From positions 310,001 to 374,000 of the forward strand of contig NZ_CP075715.1 of assembly GCF_024584805.1 (NCBI RefSeq): a stretch of 64,000 bases of DNA, read 5' to 3'. This DNA is from Streptomyces sp. FIT100. Lineage in GTDB: Bacteria > Actinomycetota > Actinomycetes > Streptomycetales > Streptomycetaceae. The notes under the pieces are model-generated. The model saw only the letters and a list, made by a program, of their open reading frames with translations, searched no databases and was not told the origin of the DNA. This document shows positions 34,759 through 43,429 of the stretch, in pieces (positions within the stretch are counted from its first letter, which is position 1; every line of letters starts with the position of its first letter). The position numbers and the translations under genes were made by a program.

Positions 34759-34829
34759 CGGGATCGCGCCACCCCTCGTTCCAGCCCCGACCCGCCGACG
34801 CCTCGGTCACACCGTCCGCGGCGCCGGTG

Positions 34830-35048
34830 GCCGCCGCCGTAAGCCCCCGTGTACCTGTGGGCCTGCGACGGCGGCAACAGCCAGCAGTGCCCGGCCATGG
34901 ACGAAGGCGGCGGCGCGTACCGCTTCGTCAACCGGCACAGCGGCAAGTGCCCCGGCGCGGCGCAGGGCGCACCGGCCGGAACGCCGTTGGTGCAGCGCGT
35001 CTGCGACGGATCGGGGCGCAGAGCTTCCAGCTGACACCGCGTGAGTGA
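34830..35048 (+). pseudogene. Ricin-type (CBM13-like) lectin domain relic
   Basis: After the lyase stop, a fragment reads VYLWACDGGNSQQCPAMD, YRFVNRHSGKCPGAAQG and TPLVQRVCDG. After a one-frame shift it continues AQSFQLTPRE to a stop at 35046-35048. These are typical beta-trefoil repeat motifs (QxW-like and CLD-like positions). There is no signal peptide, no start region and less than two of the three lobes. It is preceded by an alanine/proline/valine-rich stretch that looks like a linker. Confidence 0.68.
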
Positions 35049-35076
35049 GTGCCTCCCTGCTTCGGAGGGGAGCGCG

Positions 35077-35118
35077 CGAGGCTCCCGCTCGGCCCGGGCC
35101 GAGCGGGAGCCTCGGCGC
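35077..35118. terminator. Strong bidirectional terminator
   Basis: A perfect 18-bp inverted repeat (35077-35094 and 35097-35118 side, arm CGAGGCTCCCGCTCGGCC with its complement) is separated by two bases. It lies between the plus-strand lectin relic and the end of the minus-strand PL8 gene. Confidence 0.82.
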
Positions 35119-35172
35119 GAGATCAGCCAGGGGGCCTTGTCCGCGGCGATCGCACCGGGACGCGGCGAAGTC

Positions 35173-37752
35173 CTAGCCGCGCAGTGTGACCGTGAGGCTT
35201 CGGCCGTAGGTGTGCCGCGTGGCGAACTCCAGGCGGGTGCCGCCGTGGACCGGGCTCACGCGTACACCGCCGTCCGATGTGGCCTCGCGGAGGGCGCGGC
35301 CGCGGAGGAGCACGGTGACCGTGTCCCGGTCCATGGTCGGGTCGGACACGGCGACGGTGGTCAGGCCCGGGCGCTCGCGCCGGACGATCACCGAGGCGGG
35401 CCCCTCGATGCGCAGGCCGGCGGTTTCGTGGCGGCCGGACGTGAAGGTGTTGGCGGCCGTCAGGGCGAGGCCGGTGTGGCTGACGGCCTGCAGGCGCGGG
35501 GTGTTCGCCAGGATCCGCAACGGCCCGTCCGCGTAGGCACGCAGGCGGGCCTCACTCGCGTTCGGCACCAACGCCCACGCCAGACGGCCGGGTTCGGCTC
35601 CGGGCGCCCGGTCGACGGTCACCCCGAGGACGCTGCGGGTCACGGCAGTGTCCGGGTTCGAGGTGCGGACGAGCCGGCGGCTGCGCGTGACCGTGTCGAG
35701 GGCGACCCTGACCTGCGGGGTGTCGAGGAAGGCATAGCCGACGGCGGTCCCCTGCGTGGCGTTGGCGTAGCGCAGCCAGCGCAGGTCGCCGGTGCCCGCA
35801 CCCGTCCAGACGCGGCCGTCGCGGAGCATCCCGGTGAGGCCGACGTGGTCGTCGGGGGCGGCGGTGCGGGCGTCGATCGTGGTGCTCACGGCCCGCCCGG
35901 CGCTGTCGCCGACCCCTGCCGCGAGCACCACGATCTCCTCGTCGAGGAGGAACCACGACTTCGTCGCCGTGGCGTTGCGGTAGGTGACGAAGTCGTCCGG
36001 CAGCAGGCCCGCGGCCTTGTCGCGGTGGGCGACGTCGTCGGACTGCACCATCCCGGCGACGCCGTAGGCCCCGAGGACGGCGCCGCCCGAGTACCGGCCG
36101 GTGCCGCGCGGGAAGTAGACGTACGTGTTCTGCGACTCGGACGACGAGGTGAAGTGCAGCGGGTGACCCGGGTTGTCGTAGTACGGCTTCCCGTACAGCT
36201 CGGGGACGGTGCGCCGCTGCTCGACGGGCGCGGTGACGCCGGCGAGGCCGTAGGGCGGGACGGTGGTGAAGTAGTCGACGCCGTACGCCTGGGTCTGGTC
36301 CTGTCCGGAGAGGTAGAGGTAGTACGCGCCGTCGCCCTGGAACCACGGCATGAGGTTCTCGCCGTTCATGTACTCGTACTTGCTGATCCGGTCGGAGCTG
36401 CGGGCGAGCGCGAAGGCGTATCCCGGCCTTCGGTGCACGGTCCTGTCCATGGCGTTGAAGGCGATGCTGCGCGCAGCGGGGTTGAGGTCCGCGGCCGGGA
36501 CGGTGGCGTCGCCGACGATGTCGGCGTAGCGCACGATGCTCACCGGGGAGACGAAGCCCGCCGGGTCGAGGGTGGCGCGCGAGGTCGACCGGATGTGCTT
36601 GACGTAGCTCTTCAGGGCGGTGGCGTCGGCGCCGCTCGCGAGCGAGGAGAGGTCGACGACGGCCTCGACGACCACCGCGACGTCGGTGTAGCCGGTGTCC
36701 GTCCGCGAGACCGCCCGCCCCTTGACGATCTCCATCATCCAGCCCTCGAAGATCAGCGGGGCGAAGCCGTTCTTCACCCAGCCCTGGACGGTCGGCACCA
36801 GTTCCTCGCCGTGCGCGAACCCCGTACCGTCGAGGATCTTGAGGGTCTGGACGACACGGGTCAGCAGACCCTTGCCGTAGGAGCCGGTGTAGGCGACGGA
36901 GGCGTGCTGGATGAAGGAGCCGTCGGCGTAGTGGCCGTCCGTGACACCGTGGTCGAGGTCGTACGGGTCGATGGTGGCGAAGACGGTCAGCTGGTCGGTC
37001 AGGGCCTTGCGGACGCGTGCGTCGTCGCCGAGGAGCGCGCCTTGCAGGATCCGGTTGGTGGTGATGTCGGCGAGGTTGGCGCCGGTGTGGAAGCGCGAGT
37101 CGAGGTTCACGTCGCCCGCGGTGCCGTTGCGGAGGTAGGCGTCCATCGAAGCGACGTAGGTGGGCAGGACGTCCGGCCGGTACGCCCGCACCTCGTCGGA
37201 GAGGAGCGCGAGCGCCCTGCTGACGTGCTGGGAGATCCCGATCTCCCAGTTGAACCAGTTGCCGTAGTAGCCCTGGGACTGGTCGCCGTAGTACTCCTCG
37301 TGCAGCCGCACGAGAGCGTCGATCACCCGGCGCTGCACGGCCGTGTTCCCGTACAGGTCCGAGGCGGCGCCGCCCGGTGTGCGGGTGGCGAGCGCGATCT
37401 CGTACAGCCGCCGGAAGGTGGTGTGGAGATGGGCGTCGCTGGTGCCGAGGGGCAGACCGGCGAACAGCTCGTCCGCGCCCGCGGCGTCCATCGAGAGCAG
37501 GTTCGTCCGCGCGGCCTTCTCGATCGCGGCCACCTTGGCCGCTGTCTCCGGCCGGGCATTGGTCTCGGCGGTCCCGGCGAAGACGGCCACGGTGTTGGCC
37601 AGCAGACGTGCGCTGCCGGCGGCCACCTCGGCGGCGCTCGCCGACCGCGAGGGAACCACTGAGGGAATCACTGAGGGCACGACCGAGGGCACCACCGACA
37701 AGAGGCCGGCGGCCGGCAGTGCGGACAACAGGCGTCTACGGCTGATCTCCAT
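35173..37752 (-). CDS. Secreted polysaccharide lyase family 8 enzyme
   Basis: This 859-residue lyase is of the hyaluronate/chondroitin/xanthan type and cleaves uronic-acid chains by beta-elimination. The N-terminus has a Tat-like SRRRLLSALPAAG followed by a tandem SVVP repeat. The toroid domain (about 45-390) has NWFNWEIGISQ, the probable catalytic Asn226 in FHTGANLADITTNRILQG, and His283 and Tyr292 in IQHASVAYTGSYGKG. The His-to-Tyr spacing of nine equals that of known PL8 enzymes. Beta-sandwich domains follow (KYEYMNGENLMPWFQGDGAYYLYL, HRDKAAGLLPDDF). GGAGGA precedes the ATG. Substrate cannot be decided from sequence. Complete. Confidence 0.9.
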   Translation of the reverse strand: MEISRRRLLSALPAAGLLSVVPSVVPSVIPSVVPSRSASAAEVAAGSARLLANTVAVFAGTAETNARPETAAKVAAIEKAARTNLLSMDAAGADELFAGLPLGTSDAHLHTTFRRLYEIALATRTPGGAASDLYGNTAVQRRVIDALVRLHEEYYGDQSQGYYGNWFNWEIGISQHVSRALALLSDEVRAYRPDVLPTYVASMDAYLRNGTAGDVNLDSRFHTGANLADITTNRILQGALLGDDARVRKALTDQLTVFATIDPYDLDHGVTDGHYADGSFIQHASVAYTGSYGKGLLTRVVQTLKILDGTGFAHGEELVPTVQGWVKNGFAPLIFEGWMMEIVKGRAVSRTDTGYTDVAVVVEAVVDLSSLASGADATALKSYVKHIRSTSRATLDPAGFVSPVSIVRYADIVGDATVPAADLNPAARSIAFNAMDRTVHRRPGYAFALARSSDRISKYEYMNGENLMPWFQGDGAYYLYLSGQDQTQAYGVDYFTTVPPYGLAGVTAPVEQRRTVPELYGKPYYDNPGHPLHFTSSSESQNTYVYFPRGTGRYSGGAVLGAYGVAGMVQSDDVAHRDKAAGLLPDDFVTYRNATATKSWFLLDEEIVVLAAGVGDSAGRAVSTTIDARTAAPDDHVGLTGMLRDGRVWTGAGTGDLRWLRYANATQGTAVGYAFLDTPQVRVALDTVTRSRRLVRTSNPDTAVTRSVLGVTVDRAPGAEPGRLAWALVPNASEARLRAYADGPLRILANTPRLQAVSHTGLALTAANTFTSGRHETAGLRIEGPASVIVRRERPGLTTVAVSDPTMDRDTVTVLLRGRALREATSDGGVRVSPVHGGTRLEFATRHTYGRSLTVTLRG

Positions 37753-37847
37753 GGCGTCCTCCGCCTGCGCGTGGGCGTTCCGGCGGGCGGAGTCAAGCAG
37801 ATGCACCGGCCAACGACAAGGTGTCCCGCCGTTGTCACGGGACGGTC

Positions 37848-37900
37848 GGGGGCCCATCCCTCGGGGGCCCATCCCTCGGGGGCCCATCCCTCGGGGGCCC
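37848..37900. repeat. 15-bp tandem repeat, 3.5 copies
   Basis: The unit GGGGGCCCATCCCTC occurs at 37848-37862, 37863-37877 and 37878-37892 without mismatch, followed by eight bases of a fourth. It lies in the 284-base region between the divergent PL8 and permease genes, so copy number could alter promoter spacing. Confidence 0.92.
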
Positions 37901-38036
37901 GGGATCAGAAGGCCGCTGCCCGCGACGGCAGGTGCCTGTGTCCGACTGCGTGCCGCCGCCGACGTCCGCCCCAAAAGTGATGCTATGGGGCGACAGATGC
38001 CGCGAACGCCGCGGCGATGATCAGCGGAGGTGCACG

Positions 38037-39575
38037 ATGGCCGCCCGACCACCGGTCAAGGCTGGGGAGAGAAGCCGGCCCACCGGTCTGTTCCGCACCA
38101 AGTCCGTGGAGCAGTCCATCAGGGACACCCAGGAGCCCGAGCACGCGCTCCGCAAGGAGCTGACCGCCATGGACCTGGTGGTCTACGGGGTCGGTGTCAT
38201 CGTCGGCACCGGCATCTTCGTGATCACGGGTACGGTCGCCAGGAGCTACGCGGGGCCCGCGGTCGCACTCTCCTTCGTCATCGCGGCCGTCGTGTGCGCC
38301 CTCGCGGCGCTGTGCTACGCGGAGTTCGCCTCGACCGTGCCCGTCGCCGGGTCGGCCTACACGTTCTCCTACGCCTCCCTCGGCGAGATCGTCGCCTGGA
38401 TCATCGGCTGGGACCTGATCCTCGAGTTCATGCTGGCCACCGCCCTGGTGGCGGGTGGCTGGTCGCAGTACGTCGTGAGCCTGCTGGACAACGCCGGCGT
38501 CCACCTGCCCGACGCGGTCTCGGGTGCGGGTCCCGGCTTCTCCTTCGACCTGCCGGGCGCGCTGCTCGTTCTCGTGCTGACGGGCGTGGTGGTGACGGGG
38601 GCGAAGCTCTCGGCCAGGGTCACCGGCGTCATCGTGGCGATCAAGGTGGCAGTGGTGCTGCTGGTCATCTTCGCCGGCCTGTTCTTCGTCAAGGCGGCCA
38701 ACTACTCACCCTTCGTGCCCGAGGCGGTGCCCAGCCCACCCGGCGAGTCCGCCATCCACGCACCGCTGGTGCAACTCCTGTTCGGTTACGAGCCCGCCAA
38801 GTTCGGGGTGATGGGCATCTTCTCCGCGGCCGCCATCGTCTTCGTCGCCTTCATCGGCTTCGACATCGTGGCCACCGCTGCCGAGGAGACGAGGCGGCCG
38901 CAGCGCGACATGCCGCGTGGCATCCTCGGCTCGCTGCTGGTCGTCACGGTGCTCTACGTGGCGGTGGCGCTGGTGGTCACCGGTATGCAGAAGTACTCCC
39001 AGCTGGTCGAAGCGGCACCGCTGGCTGAGGCGTTCAAGTCGGTCGGGCATCCGTTCTTCGCCGGGGTGATCAGCTTCGGCGCGGTGGTGGGCATGGTCTC
39101 GGTGGTGCTGGTGCTGCTCGTCGGGCAGAGCCGGGTGCTCTTCGCGATGAGCAGGGACGGACTCGTGCCACGAGGCTTCTCCCAGGTGCACCCGAAGTGG
39201 GGCACCCCGGCCCGCACCACCGTGCTGACGGGTGTCCTCGTCGCCGCCATCACCGGCTTCACCACCGTCAACGAGATCGCCGAGATGGTGAACATCGGCA
39301 CGCTGTTCGCGTTCGTCGTGGTGGCGATCGGCGTGATCGTGCTGCGCAGGACGCGGCCCGACATCCACCGTGCCTTCCGCACCCCCTGGGTCCCCGCCCT
39401 CCCGGTCCTGTCCGCCCTCGTCTCGTTCTGGCTCATGCTCAACCTGAGCCTGGAGACCTGGATCCGCTTCGTGATCTGGATGGCGGTCGGCTTCCTGATC
39501 TACTTCGCCTACGGCCGCCGACACAGCCGCCTCGGCCTCGGACTCCGGACACCTCCGGCCTCACTCAAGCCCTGA
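38037..39575 (+). CDS. APC-family amino acid permease (CAT type)
   Basis: This 512-residue membrane transporter has about 12 hydrophobic segments. The conserved first helix reads ELTAMDLVVYGVGVIVGTGIFVITG, with the substrate-binding glycine-rich break. Then come YAEFASTVPVAGSAYTFSYASLGE and FIGFDIVATAAEETRRPQRDMPRGI, signatures of cationic amino acid transporter-like APC proteins. The cytosolic N-terminal tail is short and charged. GCGGAGG lies seven bases before the ATG. Substrate is uncertain. It is divergent from PL8 and apparently monocistronic. Confidence 0.9.
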   Translation: MAARPPVKAGERSRPTGLFRTKSVEQSIRDTQEPEHALRKELTAMDLVVYGVGVIVGTGIFVITGTVARSYAGPAVALSFVIAAVVCALAALCYAEFASTVPVAGSAYTFSYASLGEIVAWIIGWDLILEFMLATALVAGGWSQYVVSLLDNAGVHLPDAVSGAGPGFSFDLPGALLVLVLTGVVVTGAKLSARVTGVIVAIKVAVVLLVIFAGLFFVKAANYSPFVPEAVPSPPGESAIHAPLVQLLFGYEPAKFGVMGIFSAAAIVFVAFIGFDIVATAAEETRRPQRDMPRGILGSLLVVTVLYVAVALVVTGMQKYSQLVEAAPLAEAFKSVGHPFFAGVISFGAVVGMVSVVLVLLVGQSRVLFAMSRDGLVPRGFSQVHPKWGTPARTTVLTGVLVAAITGFTTVNEIAEMVNIGTLFAFVVVAIGVIVLRRTRPDIHRAFRTPWVPALPVLSALVSFWLMLNLSLETWIRFVIWMAVGFLIYFAYGRRHSRLGLGLRTPPASLKP

Positions 39576-39752
39576 CCCCGGCAGACCGCTCGCGGCCCGG
39601 CCCCCGGCAGGCCGGCCACGTGCCCGAGGTCGGTCGATCCCGGCCATCGAGCGGCGCGGCGAGGAGAATCGAGGCGCCCGCAGCACAGCGGCGACGGTGC
39701 GCCATCGACCGGGCAGCACCGGCCGCTGACCGGGACGGTGCCGTCTTCGGCA

Positions 39753-40076
39753 TCATGGCAGGGGCGCGCCATCCCCGACGGGAGTGTCGGCCGGGGTCAT
39801 CCCTCTGCCGTCCTGGGTGTCCGGGCCGGCGACCCCCGTCGTCGCGACCCCGTAGGAGGCGTCCATCAGCCGCCGCACGCCCTCGGCCATCTGCCCGGCG
39901 ACCTCCCCCGTGGACGGCCCCTCCTCCGCCGGCAGCCGCTCGTCGACACCCAGCACGCTCGCCTTGACCTCAGTGGCGTACGCGATCACCCCGCCGCGGA
40001 AGGTCCGGGACGCCCCGGGCGCCTCGGCCAGTACCGCACCGAGCCGGCCTGCGGTGAGCGACTCGGCGACGGCCAC
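39753..40076 (-). pseudogene. CinA C-terminal domain relic
   Basis: The conserved amidohydrolase-like CinA core is present: AESLTAGRLGAVLAEAPGASRTFRGGVIAYATEVKASVLGV and YGVATTGVAGPDTQDGR (positions about 40070-39800). After QDGR the frame leaves the family sequence and stops within about 16 codons, so the last 40 or so residues are lost. Upstream, the frame still encodes the preceding helix (LDRADDLARRLHGALAAAEH) but reaches a stop without any start codon before GTG 40076. Truncated at both ends, it is most likely a pseudogene of nicotinamide-nucleotide amidohydrolase. A short functional protein starting at GTG 40076 is the less likely alternative. Confidence 0.7.
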
Positions 40077-40331
40077 CGTGTGCTCGGCGGCGGCCAGGGC
40101 GCCATGCAGCCGGCGGGCGAGGTCATCGGCCCGGTCGAGCCCGTTCCGCTGTGGTGAATCACCGGCCGTGTCCCACGGGTTTCCTGTTCACATGCACATG
40201 GTGCGTGCAGTGCGCCGGGCCCCGCCTGCCGAGCTGCGGTGCTTCCTCCCGGCGCAGTGCCGGAGACCGTTTGGAGCAGGGCAGAACGGAAAGACGCGTC
40301 AGTGGGAATCTCCTCGTCACAGGAGGTCGAC

Positions 40332-40487
40332 GTGATTATCCTCGGAGTCATTCTGCTCATCATCGGCGTGGTGGCCAACATAGGAATCCTGTGGACCATC
40401 GGGATCATCCTGATCGCGGTCGGCGCGCTCATGTGGGTCCTCGGAATGCTGGGCCACGCGGTCGGTGGCCGGCGTCACTACTATTGA
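40332..40487 (+). CDS. 51-residue membrane protein (DUF6131-like)
   Basis: This tiny protein is almost entirely two hydrophobic helices (IILGVILLIIGVVANIGILW and IGIILIAVGALMWVLGML) with a basic, tyrosine-tipped tail (GGRRHYY). It matches the DUF6131 pattern common in actinobacteria. GTG 40332 is chosen because a perfect AGGAGG (40321-40326) lies five bases upstream. Starting 31 codons earlier would add an unrelated tail. Function is unknown. Confidence 0.78.
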   Translation: MIILGVILLIIGVVANIGILWTIGIILIAVGALMWVLGMLGHAVGGRRHYY

Positions 40488-40718
40488 GCGGCTCGGCCGC
40501 AGCGTTTACCCCTCGCGGCGCCGATGCGGCTGCACCACGCAGGCATCAGGCATCCGCTTCGCACGCCCCGGCGAGTCGGTCGAGGTCGTCGTCTCCATGC
40601 AGGGCTCTCCATGCGGGGCTCTCCATGGTTCTCCGGTTCTCCATGTCTCCATGTGGGACACGGTCAACCGGCAATGACTGCGACCGATCGCCGAGCGCTT
40701 CCGGCGTTCCTTCCTCCC

Positions 40719-40774
40719 TTGACAACGGGCGGCACTCCGCGTGAGCCTTGCACGGCCTGATGGGAACGTTCCCA
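40719..40774 (+). promoter_or_regulatory. Promoter and LacI-type operator of the oxidoreductase gene
   Basis: A consensus -35 TTGACA (40719-40724) is followed by a perfect 14-bp palindrome TGGGAACGTTCCCA at 40761-40774. The operator begins 37 bases after the -35 box, the same distance as in the ABC operon promoter. The -10 is poor (near 40742-40748). The palindrome is the same as the pair at 46918-46952. Confidence 0.8.
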
Positions 40775-40805
40775 GTCCCTCGGCGCCGGCTCAGGAGGAA
40801 CGCAC

Positions 40806-41795
40806 GTGCCCGACCGCTCCATCAGATGGGGAATACTCGCGACCGGCCCGATGGCCGCGGCCTTCACCGAGGATCTCCTCACGATTCCGGGCGCGGACGT
40901 CGTCGCCGTCGGCTCCCGTTCCCAGGAGGCCGCGCGGAACTTCGCCGACCGGTTCGCGATCCCCCGCGCATACGGCAGCTGGCGGCAGCTCGCGAACGAT
41001 CCGGACGTCGACGTCGTGTACGTCGCGACGCCGCACGCCCACCATCTCGCCGCCACCACCGCCTGTCTCGAGGGCGGCAGGGCCGTCCTGTGCGAGAAGC
41101 CGTTCGCGCTCAACCGCGCCGAGGCGCTGTCGATGCTGGCCGCCGCCGAGCGTCACTCGCTCTTCCTGATGGAGGGCATGTGGACGTATCTCAACCCACT
41201 GGTCCGCCGCGCCCAGGACATGATCGGCAACGGTCTGATCGGTGACGTCACGTCCGTGCACGCGGACTTCTCCTCGCAGGCCCCGGCCATCGCGGGAAGC
41301 AGGCTGCGCGACCCGGCCGCCGGCGGTGGCGCGCTGCTCGATCTCGGCACCTATCCCGTCTCGTTCGCCCATCTGTTCCTGGGCCCTCCCGACCATGTCT
41401 CGGCCTGGGCCCATCTGAACGACGCAGGCGTGGACGAGAGCACCGGAATGGTGCTGGGGTACGACAACGGATCCGTGGCCGTGCTCTCCTGCTCTCTCGC
41501 GTTCAGCAGCACCACTCGGGCCGTGGTGCACGGCACCGAGGGTCGCATCGAGTTTCCGGCCGACTTCTACAACCCTCGGGGGCTCGTGCTCCACCGCGAC
41601 GGGCGCGAGCCGCAGGTCGTCGAGGCGGAGCCGCAGGTGGGCAACGGCTACGGCCACCAGGCCCGGGAAGTCATGAGGTGTCTGCGCGAGAAGCGGACCG
41701 AGTCCGCGCTCGTTCCGCTGAAGGGCAGCCTGGATGTGATGGGCACGCTCGACCGGGTCCGCGAGCTCGTCGGGGTCCGCTACCCCGGCGAGTGA
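40806..41795 (+). CDS. Gfo/Idh/MocA-family oxidoreductase
   Basis: This 329-residue NAD(P)-dependent sugar or sugar-alcohol dehydrogenase has an N-terminal Rossmann fold (RWGILATGPMAAAFTEDLL, where the usual GxGxxG is ATGPMA). VYVATPHAHHLAATTACLEGGRAVLCEKPFALN contains the family EKP motif, with the catalytic Lys near residue 98. The C-terminal beta-domain has AGGGALLDLGTYPVSFAHLF. AGGAGG lies seven bases before GTG 40806. The upstream palindrome is shared with the nearby ABC/GH1 operon, so it probably processes the same imported disaccharide or its product. It is convergent with GH1. Confidence 0.9.
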   Translation: MPDRSIRWGILATGPMAAAFTEDLLTIPGADVVAVGSRSQEAARNFADRFAIPRAYGSWRQLANDPDVDVVYVATPHAHHLAATTACLEGGRAVLCEKPFALNRAEALSMLAAAERHSLFLMEGMWTYLNPLVRRAQDMIGNGLIGDVTSVHADFSSQAPAIAGSRLRDPAAGGGALLDLGTYPVSFAHLFLGPPDHVSAWAHLNDAGVDESTGMVLGYDNGSVAVLSCSLAFSSTTRAVVHGTEGRIEFPADFYNPRGLVLHRDGREPQVVEAEPQVGNGYGHQAREVMRCLREKRTESALVPLKGSLDVMGTLDRVRELVGVRYPGE

Positions 41796-41846
41796 GCACG
41801 TGGTGGTACGGCCGGCAGGCTACGGCCGACGGGCTACGGGCTACGG

Positions 41847-41897
41847 CCGGCGGGCCGGCGAGCGGGATGACGTCCCGCTCGCTCGCCGGCCCGCCGG
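41847..41897. terminator. Terminator between convergent oxidoreductase and GH1 genes
   Basis: A long GC hairpin has a 13-bp outer stem (41847-41859 / 41885-41897) and an 8-bp inner stem (41860-41867 / 41873-41880), a four-base bulge GCTC and loop TGACG. It is preceded by short TACGG repeats. Confidence 0.75.
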
Positions 41898-41910
41898 ACA
41901 CCGACGCCGC

Positions 41911-43365
41911 TCAGCCCTCCGGCGACATGGGCACCACGCCCGTGCGCGCGACGTCTCCGTACCAGTGAGCGCTGGCCTTGGGGATGCGCTTGCCGGTCGG
42001 GTAGTCGACGTAGACCGCGCCGAAGCGCTTGCTGTACCCGTAACCCCACTCGAAGTTGTCGAGCAGGGACCACAGGAAGTAGCCGCGGACGTCGACGCCC
42101 GCCTCGATCGCCCGGTGCACGGCCGCGAGGTGTCCCTGGAGATAGGCGATCCGGTCGGGGTCGTTCACCTCGCCCTGCGGGTCGACGTAGTCGTCGAAGG
42201 CGGCACCGTTCTCCGTGATCATGAGGGGCAGCTCCGGGAAGTCGCCCTTCAGCCGCAGCAGCAGGTCGTGCAGACCGCTGGGGTCGACGGCCCAGCCCAT
42301 CGCGGTGGTGGAGCCGGGGGGCAGGTGGAACGCCACGTCGTCGGCGCCCGGCCAGGGGCTGTGCGCGCTGTTGCCATGGCCGTCGGAGCCATGGCTGGTC
42401 TCGGAGGCACCGCCCGAAACCAGGGTCGGGGTGTAGTAGTTGACTCCCAGGAAGTCGAGCGGCTGCCGGATCTCGGCGGTGTCACCGTCCCTGACGAAGG
42501 ACCAGTCCGTCAGCGAGGCGGTGTCCCGCAGCAGGTCCTCCGGGTACTCGCCCCGGAGCATCGGGCCGGTGAAGACGCGATTGGCGATGGCGTCGATCCG
42601 GCGCGCGGCGTCGATGTCCCGCTCCTCGCCGGAAAGCGGCCTCACATGATGGATGTTGAGGGTGACGGAGACCTGCGCATCGGCCGGCAGATGCGCACGG
42701 AGGGCCTGCACGCCCTTGCCGTGGGCGAGGTTGAGATGGTGCGCCGCGCGCAGTGCGGCCACAGGGTCGGTGCGCCCGGGCGCGTGGACCCCGGAGGCGT
42801 AGCCGAGGAAGGCGCTGCACCAGGGCTCGTTCAGCGTGATCCAGGTCCGCACCCGGTCGCCGAGCGCCTCGGCGGCGAGGGCCGCGTACTCGGCGAAGCG
42901 CTCCGCGGTGGCGCGCTCGGGCCAGCCGCCCGCGTCCTCCAGCTCCTGCGGCAGGTCCCAGTGGTAGAGGGTCGCGACGGGCTGGATGTTCTTCTCCAGC
43001 AGTTCGTCCGTGAGCCGGCGGTAGAAGTCCAGCCCCTTCTGCACGCTCGGACCGCGGCCGGTCGGCTGGATGCGGGGCCAGGCGAGGGAGAAGCGGTACG
43101 CCCCGACGCCGAGGTCGGCCATGATGGCCACGTCCTCGCGCCACCGGTGGTAGTGGTCGGTGGCGATGTCGCCGGTGTCGCCGTTGCGGACCTTGCCCGG
43201 GGTGCGGGCGTAGGTGTCCCAGATGGAGGGGGTGCGCCCGTCGACGTTCGCAGCGCCTTCGATCTGATAGGCGGCGGTGGCGGTGCCCCAGGTGAACGAC
43301 CGGGGAAAGGCGAGTGCGGTGGGCGTCTCGGCGACGGGCACGACGTGTCCAGCTGCGGTTACCAC
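41911..43365 (-). CDS. GH1 beta-glucosidase (BglC-like)
   Basis: This 484-residue intracellular beta-glucosidase has the GH1 N-signature [15 protein letters not shown], the acid/base Glu180 in WITLNEPW and nucleophile Glu385 in [10 protein letters not shown]. The C-terminal [21 protein letters not shown] contributes the aglycone and glucose subsites. No signal peptide is present. It is the last gene of the binding protein-permease-permease-GH1 operon, 64 bases after the second permease, the same order as cebEFG-bglC. It should hydrolyse the imported beta-disaccharide. The GTG start has GGAAGGA upstream. Confidence 0.93.
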   Translation of the reverse strand: MVTAAGHVVPVAETPTALAFPRSFTWGTATAAYQIEGAANVDGRTPSIWDTYARTPGKVRNGDTGDIATDHYHRWREDVAIMADLGVGAYRFSLAWPRIQPTGRGPSVQKGLDFYRRLTDELLEKNIQPVATLYHWDLPQELEDAGGWPERATAERFAEYAALAAEALGDRVRTWITLNEPWCSAFLGYASGVHAPGRTDPVAALRAAHHLNLAHGKGVQALRAHLPADAQVSVTLNIHHVRPLSGEERDIDAARRIDAIANRVFTGPMLRGEYPEDLLRDTASLTDWSFVRDGDTAEIRQPLDFLGVNYYTPTLVSGGASETSHGSDGHGNSAHSPWPGADDVAFHLPPGSTTAMGWAVDPSGLHDLLLRLKGDFPELPLMITENGAAFDDYVDPQGEVNDPDRIAYLQGHLAAVHRAIEAGVDVRGYFLWSLLDNFEWGYGYSKRFGAVYVDYPTGKRIPKASAHWYGDVARTGVVPMSPEG

Positions 43366-43429
43366 GAGGGTCCTTCCAGAGGTGCTGTGAGCAAGGACAG
43401 GGAGATCGGGCGAAGGGGGCCGGGGAGGC

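Noticed and set aside
35041..37662. 873-codon open frame on the plus strand over the PL8 gene
   Set aside because: The composition is a mirror of the real lyase; it has no signal, motif or ribosome site.
39753..40076. CinA as an intact gene
   Set aside because: The frame has no start before the conserved core and leaves the family sequence after TQDGR, so it was called a relic.
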